Source: an uncultured Ruminococcus sp. (GTDB lineage Bacteria > Bacillota > Clostridia > Oscillospirales > CAG-272). From it: a stretch of DNA of 11,892 bases. The notes beneath the pieces are model-generated. The model ran no database searches. It saw only the letters and a program-made list of their open reading frames with translations, and was not told the DNA's origin. A program made the translations under genes and the position numbers. Positions 6,330 through 11,892 of the stretch are shown one piece after another (position 1 is the stretch's first letter; each line of letters begins with the position of its first letter). The stretch lies in assembly GCA_902782785.1 (NCBI GenBank), contig CACZOH010000076.1, positions 1-11,892 on the forward strand. The letters are read 5' to 3'.

Positions 6330-6440
6330 GGGGGTTTACGGATCCAAAACGGGCAAAAACGGCGCCTTTTTAAAAGATGCAAACATAAATATTACTCTGA
6401 AAATTTACCTTGAATACACCAAATAAGGAAAAAAATCGGT

Positions 6441-6446
6441 TATAAT
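6441..6446 (+). promoter_or_regulatory. Possible -10 box for the hydrolase-yfmF-yfmH-lgt operon
   Basis: TATAAT lies 26 bases upstream of the ATG at 6473. No good -35 box is at the right distance: the nearest candidate, TTGAAT at 6410-6415, is 25 bases away, and the correctly spaced hexamer is ACCAAA. The promoter would therefore be weak or activator-dependent, if it is real. The rest of 6330-6440 shows nothing further that I can name. Confidence 0.35.
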
Positions 6447-6472
6447 AATTAAAATACATTACGGAGAACAGT

Positions 6473-8206
6473 ATGGACCTGACGTTTTCAAAAAACACGG
6501 TACAGATCTTCTCGCAGTGGTTCGGCAGGAACGGCGCAGTCGTAAGCCCCGTCCGCGAACAGATCAGAAGACCGCCGTACCCCTGTACGAAAATAAACGC
6601 CCTGCCCGGATGCACGCCAGAGGAGCAAGGGATAGAAAGTGAATATATATTAAAGTATTATAACCGTCTCTGCCGCGAGCCGCGGATAAAGATGCAGACC
6701 GTGATAATCGCAAGAAACGGTCATATCATATCCCGCGCCCATTTTTACCCGTATTCCACGGATATATGGCACGTATCGCATTCGCTCGCAAAGTCGCTCA
6801 CGGGACTTGCCGTCGGACTTATGGTTGACGACGGTCTGATCTCGCTTGACGACAGGCTTATAGACTTTTTCGGAGACGAGCTCCCCGCCGTCGCGCGCAT
6901 AAACCACAAAAACACGACGATAAAGCATCTTCTGACAATGCGCACGGGCGTATTTTTCAACGAGATCGGCGCGGTCGTAGAGCAGGACTGGGTCAGGGCT
7001 TATCTTGAATCGGGCGTGAAATTCAAGCCCGGCACGCAGTTCGAATACAACAGTATGAATTCATATATGCTCTCCGCCATCGTTAAAAAGGTGAGCGGCA
7101 AGGGCATTCTGGAGCTTTTGCGGGAGCGCGTTTTCACACCGCTCGGCATAGAGAACGTTTACTGGGAAAAATGCCCGAAGGGGATAGAAAAAGGCGGCTG
7201 GGGTATCTACTACTACCCCGACGAAATGCTGAAGCTCGGTCAGCTGTACCTGAACGGCGGCGTCTGGAACGGCGAGCGCATAATCTCCGAGCGCTGGATA
7301 AAGGAATCCACGAGAAAGCAGACGGACACGCCGGCGGAAACGGGCGAGAACAGCTACGGATATCAGGTATGGTGCCGGGAGGACAGAAGCGAGTTCATTT
7401 TCAACGGAATGTTCGGTCAGAATATCATAGTCTATCCGAAAACGAACATAATGATCGCCACGACGGCGAGCATAGACGAGACGTTCCAGAACAGCCCGTT
7501 ATACACCATAACAGACAGATATTTCGGGGGCGCGTACCGCCCGCACGGTCATCTTGAAGAAAACAGAGAAGCCTGCGGTAAGCTCCGAGCCGCGGAAAAG
7601 ACGCTTGTGATGCACAACAGCGACGCGTATCTGCACAAAAATGATACGGACTGCTTTTCCCTGCGCGGTCTGTCGGGCGTTTATACGGTGAACGAAAACG
7701 ACGGAGCGGGGCTTTCGATAATGCCGGAGCTATATCAGGGCGTACACAACTGCTTTGCCGAGGGTCTGCGTGAATTTGAGCTTACGCTTGACAAAAACGG
7801 CGGAACGATAAAGACGCTTGAGGGAAACACGACTCACAAGCTGAGCTTCGGTTACGGCAAAGCCGTCCCCGGATGCGTCGTTTACGACAAGGAAACGATA
7901 CTTACATCCGCTTACGCGGTGGTGATCGACGAGGACGGCGTGAAGAAGCTCCGCATAACGGTATGCTTCCCCGAGCTGCCGAACGTAAGATATCTGACGA
8001 TCGGAGCCTCGGAGGACGGGATATCGGTAAAATGGGAGGAAGCGCCCGGCTACGATTTCATCCGTATTATGATAGACAGGACCGTTTTCGGAAAAATACT
8101 GATAGACAGACATACCAAGGCGGCGGACACCGATTTTGTGCTGAAGCGTATACGGTATTTTCTTCAGCCGACCGTAAATATGAAACGGAAAGATAAAAAC
8201 AAATGA
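6473..8206 (+). CDS. Serine hydrolase, class C beta-lactamase superfamily (COG1680-like), with extra C-terminal domain
   Basis: A 577-residue protein whose residues about 50-345 form a penicillin-binding-protein/class C beta-lactamase-type domain. The SxxK motif is Ser104-Leu-Ala-Lys107. The second motif is Tyr192-Asn-Ser in FEYNSMNSYML. GMFGQ at 312-316 occupies the place of the third (KTG/HxG) motif, as in related esterase-like families. The domain also has HLLTMRTG and the common GGVWNGERIISERW stretch (262-275). Residues about 355-577 are an extra region of unknown fold. There is no signal peptide or membrane segment, so the protein is probably cytosolic, which argues against a role in beta-lactam resistance or wall synthesis; an esterase or peptidase activity is more likely, substrate unknown. 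The ATG has GGAG 6 bases upstream. Its TGA overlaps the yfmF ATG (ATGA), so the two are co-translated. Confidence 0.85.
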   Translation: MDLTFSKNTVQIFSQWFGRNGAVVSPVREQIRRPPYPCTKINALPGCTPEEQGIESEYILKYYNRLCREPRIKMQTVIIARNGHIISRAHFYPYSTDIWHVSHSLAKSLTGLAVGLMVDDGLISLDDRLIDFFGDELPAVARINHKNTTIKHLLTMRTGVFFNEIGAVVEQDWVRAYLESGVKFKPGTQFEYNSMNSYMLSAIVKKVSGKGILELLRERVFTPLGIENVYWEKCPKGIEKGGWGIYYYPDEMLKLGQLYLNGGVWNGERIISERWIKESTRKQTDTPAETGENSYGYQVWCREDRSEFIFNGMFGQNIIVYPKTNIMIATTASIDETFQNSPLYTITDRYFGGAYRPHGHLEENREACGKLRAAEKTLVMHNSDAYLHKNDTDCFSLRGLSGVYTVNENDGAGLSIMPELYQGVHNCFAEGLREFELTLDKNGGTIKTLEGNTTHKLSFGYGKAVPGCVVYDKETILTSAYAVVIDEDGVKKLRITVCFPELPNVRYLTIGASEDGISVKWEEAPGYDFIRIMIDRTVFGKILIDRHTKAADTDFVLKRIRYFLQPTVNMKRKDKNK

Positions 8207-9483
8207 AAATAAATAAGAAAAAGATCAAAGAAGGCATAGACTTAACGGTCATAACTGACCCGAAGTTCAAAACGGACGTCGTATCCGTATCGTTTCTGAC
8301 GGGTGAGGGTACGGAGGCGGCGGTCTGCTCCTCTCTTACCGCGGGCGTGCTTTCGCGCAGTTCAGCCAGATACCCGTCGCTTCTCGAGCTCAACAGAACG
8401 CTCGACCTTTTATACGACGCGCAGCTGACGACGGACGCCGCGCGGCGCGGCCTCACGCACATACCCGTTTTCACGATAAGATCGCTCAACAACAGATATT
8501 CGCTTGACAAAACGGACATACGCGGCGGTTGTCTTGACGTGTTATACAACATAATAACGGATCCGGCGACGAACGGAGATAATTTCCGCTCAAAAATTCT
8601 GAACAGTGAAAAAGTGCAGCTTACCGAGGCGATCAACGCGATAAGGAACAACAGAAGCGGCTACGCCCTGCGCCGCTGCACGGGCGAGCTGATGAAGGAC
8701 GAAGAGCGTTTTGCGCCGAGACTCGGCGACGTTGAAACGGTCGCACAGACGCGAAAAGGCGAGCTTAACCGCTTTTACAAGAATATGATGAAAAACGCGC
8801 CCGTGCGCATAATCTCCTCCTCCGCCGACGACGACGGCAGGATAAACGAATTTGCGGAAAAGCTGGGCGAGACTCTCGGCGGAAGAAAGGACGGTTCCGT
8901 ATCGGAGCCGGAATTCAGGGCGGCGCAGAAGAAGCCGGAAAGAGTCGTTGAGGAATTTCCCGTATCTCAGGACGTTTTATGCCTCGGCTGTACATACGAC
9001 TGCTCTGCCGGCGACGGCAATTCTGCCGCGCGCGCACTGTTTCACGAGATATTCTTTCAAAATCCGACGTCGCGCCTGTTCGTGAACGTGCGCGAGAAGC
9101 TGTCTCTCTGCTACTACTGCTCCGCGGCTCCGATGAGCGATCTTAAGAAGATGATAATCTATGCGGGAGTAGACGGCAAAAACGCGGAAAAGGCGGAGGA
9201 CGAAATAAGAAAACAGCTTGAGCTGATCAAAAAAGGCGTGACTGAAGAGGAGCTTCAAAGAGGCAGACAGGCGATAAAAAACGACCTTCTCTCGATCTGC
9301 GATTCGCCGTCAAGGATCGCCGGCTGGTACGCCTCGCGGGAGCTGTACGGCTCCGATGAGACGCCGGCGGAATTTGAAGCGAAGCTCGGACTCATCACAC
9401 CGGACGATATAGCGCGCGTCGCCTCGTCCGTTGATCTCAGTCTCGTTTATACCCTGAAAGGAACGGCGGAGAATGAAGCCTGA
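8203..9483 (+). CDS. yfmF: M16-like protein YfmF, without zinc-binding motif
   Basis: A 426-residue relative of M16 (insulinase/pitrilysin) peptidases. The HxxEH zinc motif is missing: its expected N-terminal place reads LSRSSARYPSLLELNRTLD (50-68). The C-terminal half keeps the family stretch SRLFVNVREKLSLCYYCSA (290-308), where the Arg and Tyr of the second M16 lobe lie. Such proteins pair with an active M16 partner, as in the mitochondrial processing peptidase and other split M16 enzymes; here the partner would be yfmH, whose ATG lies inside this gene (11-base overlap). In databases this pair is named as associated with 5-aminopentanol modification of EF-P; the direct role of the two proteins is not clear, and no ymfI-type reductase is in the window. 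There is no signal peptide. The start overlaps the preceding stop and has only a weak GGAAAG site, so it probably depends on coupled translation. Confidence 0.85.
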   Translation: MKINKKKIKEGIDLTVITDPKFKTDVVSVSFLTGEGTEAAVCSSLTAGVLSRSSARYPSLLELNRTLDLLYDAQLTTDAARRGLTHIPVFTIRSLNNRYSLDKTDIRGGCLDVLYNIITDPATNGDNFRSKILNSEKVQLTEAINAIRNNRSGYALRRCTGELMKDEERFAPRLGDVETVAQTRKGELNRFYKNMMKNAPVRIISSSADDDGRINEFAEKLGETLGGRKDGSVSEPEFRAAQKKPERVVEEFPVSQDVLCLGCTYDCSAGDGNSAARALFHEIFFQNPTSRLFVNVREKLSLCYYCSAAPMSDLKKMIIYAGVDGKNAEKAEDEIRKQLELIKKGVTEEELQRGRQAIKNDLLSICDSPSRIAGWYASRELYGSDETPAEFEAKLGLITPDDIARVASSVDLSLVYTLKGTAENEA

Positions 9484-10759
9484 CGTAAAAGAACATAAAG
9501 ATAAAATAACGAAAGAAAGTTATTTCACATATCATCACAAAAGCGGCGCGGACCTTATCTTTTCACAAAACGGATATTCGACGTCCGCGGCGATATACAC
9601 CTGCAAATACGGCGGCTCGGACGTTTCTTTTCTGTACGGCGGAAAAAGGTACGACACGCCGCGCGGCATAGCGCATTTCCTCGAGCACAAGCTGTTTGAG
9701 ACGGAGGACGGCGGCGACGCCTTCGATTTGTTTTCCGACATAGGCGCGGACGCGAACGCTTTTACCTCCCACAGGGAGACGTCGTTTACGTTCACGTCGT
9801 CAAACGACGGATTTTACAAAGCCCTGCGCATACTTCTCGGCTTTGTCCATACCCCGCATTTCACAAAGGAAAGCGTAGAGAAGGAGCGCGGGATAATAGC
9901 GGAGGAGCTCAGAATGTACGACGACAGTCCCGACAACCGCTGTTATTACGAGCTTATGAAATGCCTCTACAAATTCAACAACGTGAGATACGACGTGGGA
10001 GGCACGGCGGACTCGATAAAGGAAATAACGCCACAGCTCTTATACTTCTGTCACAACGTGTTTTACGATCCGTCCAATATGGCGCTTATAGTCAGCGGCG
10101 GAGTTGATATAAAAAAGGTCATCGAGATAATGGACGAGATGATACCGCAGAAAAAGCACATAAAAACAGACGTCATACGGTCCGGTGAGCCCAAAAGGGT
10201 CAACATAAAGATCTCCGATATAAAAATGGAGGTGTCAAGTCCCTTGTTCGGCTTCGGCATCAAGGACACGGACACGGAGGACAGGGAGCGGATGAGAAAA
10301 AAGAGCGTCGCTCTGTCTATCCTTTCAAATCTGCTGTTCGGTGAAAGCTCGGCGTTTTACTGCGAAGCGTACGAAAACGGGCTTTTGTCCGGCGACGTGG
10401 ACGCGGGATATTATTTTTCCGGCGATCACGCGTATCTTTCCGTTTTCGGAGAGAGCAAAAAGCCGTACACGGTACGCAAGAGGATAAAAGGGATAATAGA
10501 AAAAACAATTGCCGAGGGCGTTGACAAAAAAGAATTCGAGCGGTGCAAGAGGGTGTTTTACGCCAATTTCGTTTATTCTCTTCAGAACAGTCAGTCAGCC
10601 GCGTATTCGCTTCTGTCGTTTTACCACTCAAACGACGATATGTCAAAGTATCCGACGCTCTTATCCGGCATCGGCGCGGATTTCGCGGTAGAGTGTTTAA
10701 AGGAAATATACGGAGACGACCGCATCGGCTTTTCCGTGGTCGGACCCGTTTCACAATAG
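9473..10759 (+). CDS. yfmH: M16-family metallopeptidase-like protein YfmH
   Basis: A 428-residue M16 protein with an intact zinc site: His68-Phe-Leu-Glu71-His72 in GIAHFLEHKLFE, and a likely third ligand at Glu144 or Glu145 in ERGIIAEELRMYDD. GADANAFTSHRETSFTFT (91-108) and FYDPSNMALIVSGGVD (197-212) are typical of the YmfH/YfmH family. It should be the catalytic half of a two-protein M16 peptidase with YfmF, acting in the cytosol because neither has a signal peptide. Its natural substrate is unknown. The ATG lies 11 bases inside yfmF, and its TAG stop is part of the ribosome site of lgt (ATAGGAGGT), so all three are tightly linked. Confidence 0.9.
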   Translation: MKPDVKEHKDKITKESYFTYHHKSGADLIFSQNGYSTSAAIYTCKYGGSDVSFLYGGKRYDTPRGIAHFLEHKLFETEDGGDAFDLFSDIGADANAFTSHRETSFTFTSSNDGFYKALRILLGFVHTPHFTKESVEKERGIIAEELRMYDDSPDNRCYYELMKCLYKFNNVRYDVGGTADSIKEITPQLLYFCHNVFYDPSNMALIVSGGVDIKKVIEIMDEMIPQKKHIKTDVIRSGEPKRVNIKISDIKMEVSSPLFGFGIKDTDTEDRERMRKKSVALSILSNLLFGESSAFYCEAYENGLLSGDVDAGYYFSGDHAYLSVFGESKKPYTVRKRIKGIIEKTIAEGVDKKEFERCKRVFYANFVYSLQNSQSAAYSLLSFYHSNDDMSKYPTLLSGIGADFAVECLKEIYGDDRIGFSVVGPVSQ

Positions 10760-10768
10760 GAGGTATAT

Positions 10769-11892
10769 ATGTATCACGTAACTTTCAACGGGCTTGAAAA
10801 CGTTGCTTTTGAGTTTTCGCCCGTCGCTTTCACGGTTTTCGGCAAAGAGATATACTGGTACGGCGTGGTCATCACCATCGGTATAATATTATCGGCGCTC
10901 TACGCCTTCTGGCGCGCAAAAAAGCTCGGCATAAGGCTTGACGATATGTACGATTACGCCATATTCATCATAATCTTCGGCGTTATCGGCGCGCGCGCCT
11001 ATTACGTTCTGACGACGTTGAACAGTATGCAGTACAAGACCTTTACGGACGTTATAGCGATATGGAACGGCGGTCTTGCCATTTACGGCGGCATAATCGC
11101 GGGCATACTCGTCGTAATAATCGTATCAAAGGTAAAAAAGATAAAAATACTTCGTGTGCTTGACGCCATAGCGCCCGCGGTCATGATAGGACAGGCGCTC
11201 GGACGCTGGGGCAACTATTTCAATCAGGAGGCGTTCGGCTGCAACACCACGCTTCCGTGGGGTATGAAATCCTACGTCGTACAGTCCACGGGAACGGGCA
11301 GGAGCATCGAAGGCACGGTTGAATATCTCACCTCAAACAAGGCGAGCATTGAAGCGCAGGGTATGACGGTAGATCCGCAGGGCTTCGTTCATCCGACGTT
11401 TTTATACGAATGTCTGTGGAATATAATAGGATTCATTATAATAAATATCTTCTTCAGGAAAAGAAAATACAACGGACAGATGTTTCTGATGTATATAACG
11501 TGGTACGGTCTCGGACGCGCTTTCATAGAAATGCTCCGCACGGATTCGCTTTATATCCCGGGAACGCCCGTCAGGATATCCATGCTCGTGGGCTTTCTCT
11601 GCTTCGCCGGCGGCGTCGCGGCTATGATAGTCCTCGGCATAAGAGCGAAGAAGAACCCGCAGGAGGTTACGGAGGGCGCGTATTACGGCAAATTCTCTTA
11701 TAAGAACGAGCCCGAAATAAAGAAAAACAAAAAAAATAAAGATAATAAAGAAGAAACGCCCGAAGATACGGAAACGAAAACCGAAGACGGGGAGACCGTT
11801 GCTGAAGAGACTGTCGTTGAAAACGAAGACGGTACGACCGTTGTTGAAGAGACTGTCGTTGAAGCCGAAGACGGTACGACCGTTGTTGAAGA
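10769..11892 (+). CDS. lgt: Prolipoprotein diacylglyceryl transferase Lgt, cut by window end
   Basis: Lgt transfers diacylglycerol from phosphatidylglycerol to the lipobox cysteine of prelipoproteins in the cytoplasmic membrane. The frame is open from the ATG at 10769 (AGGAGG 5 bases upstream) to the window end: 374 codons, no stop. Family marks are WYGVV (30-34), GARAYYVL (74-81), WNGGLAIYGG (99-108), the signature GRWGNYFNQEAFG (145-157, Arg146 central), HPTFLYE (208-214) and GLGRAFIEMLRTDSL (247-261). About seven hydrophobic segments lie between residues 30 and 292. The family core ends near 297, but here a Lys-rich stretch (about 310-328) and then an acidic repeat tail follow, giving at least 375 residues against the usual 260-300. 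The loop before HPTFLYE (about 168-207) also looks longer than in E. coli. It is the fourth gene of the rightward operon. Confidence 0.95.
   Translation, partial: MYHVTFNGLENVAFEFSPVAFTVFGKEIYWYGVVITIGIILSALYAFWRAKKLGIRLDDMYDYAIFIIIFGVIGARAYYVLTTLNSMQYKTFTDVIAIWNGGLAIYGGIIAGILVVIIVSKVKKIKILRVLDAIAPAVMIGQALGRWGNYFNQEAFGCNTTLPWGMKSYVVQSTGTGRSIEGTVEYLTSNKASIEAQGMTVDPQGFVHPTFLYECLWNIIGFIIINIFFRKRKYNGQMFLMYITWYGLGRAFIEMLRTDSLYIPGTPVRISMLVGFLCFAGGVAAMIVLGIRAKKNPQEVTEGAYYGKFSYKNEPEIKKNKKNKDNKEETPEDTETKTEDGETVAEETVVENEDGTTVVEETVVEAEDGTTVVE
11783..11892 (+). repeat. 42-bp tandem repeat in the lgt C-terminal tail
   Basis: Units of 42 bases start at 11783, 11825 and 11867; the third is cut by the window end. 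They encode 14-residue repeats: EDGETVAEETVVEN, EDGTTVVEETVVEA and EDGTTVVE. Units 2 and 3 are identical over the visible 26 bases, while unit 1 has diverged by several bases. The array is acidic, in frame, and follows a basic Lys-rich linker. Its full copy number lies outside the window. Confidence 0.9.

Noticed and set aside
6473..8206. A true beta-lactamase or penicillin-binding protein
   Set aside because: There is no signal peptide or membrane anchor and the third motif is GMFGQ rather than KTG/KSG, as in esterase-like relatives.
8067..8651. Minus-strand open frame of 194 codons across the hydrolase/yfmF junction
   Set aside because: Both genes beneath it are well supported by motifs, and the frame has no ribosome site or promoter. 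It is a shadow.
11410..11703. Open frame of 97 codons on the plus strand near the right end
   Set aside because: It is out of frame inside the conserved C-terminal half of lgt.

Overview
The window looks like chromosomal housekeeping DNA from an anaerobic Gram-positive bacterium, most likely an uncultured Clostridia/Oscillospirales-type Firmicute. The reasons are the YfmF/YfmH pair of M16-like proteins, strong GGAGG ribosome sites, sigma-A promoters of the TTGACA-17-TATAAT type, roughly even GC content and heavy use of ATA for isoleucine. The assignment is inferred from gene content; there is no rRNA or other phylogenetic marker beyond the proteins. I see no mobile element, CRISPR array, tRNA or rRNA gene, and no gene that looks broken.

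The left half (about 1-6260) is transcribed leftward as two operons. The first is rplM-rpsI (ribosomal proteins L13 and S9), with its own consensus promoter and a rho-independent terminator at 5271-5300. The second starts from another near-consensus promoter at 5140-5168. It carries pheS, pheT, a sugar-1-phosphate nucleotidyltransferase and galE, all closely spaced, and ends in a strong hairpin at 17-66. Phenylalanyl-tRNA synthetase is thus apparently co-transcribed with two UDP-sugar enzymes. The PheT subunit is a short form that lacks the N-terminal tRNA-binding OB domain but keeps the editing-site residues. GalE has cysteine at the position that decides whether N-acetylated sugars fit.

The stretch between the divergent operons (6187-6472) holds the rplM promoter, a 10-bp-phased A/T-tract repeat and a weak promoter-like site for the rightward genes. 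The right half (6473 to the window end) is one tightly packed rightward operon: a cytosolic serine-hydrolase-fold protein of the class C beta-lactamase superfamily, yfmF (M16-like, no zinc motif), yfmH (M16-like with HFLEH) and lgt (prolipoprotein diacylglyceryl transferase). Neighbouring genes overlap or have stop codons next to the next ribosome site, so coupled translation is likely. Lgt is cut by the window end and has an unusual charged C-terminal tail with 14-residue tandem repeats.

I found no clearly new multi-gene system. The points worth a second look are the short PheT, the operon join between pheST and the sugar genes, a palindrome at the predicted pheST transcription start, a 14-bp element shared by the two leftward promoters, and the repeat tail on Lgt.
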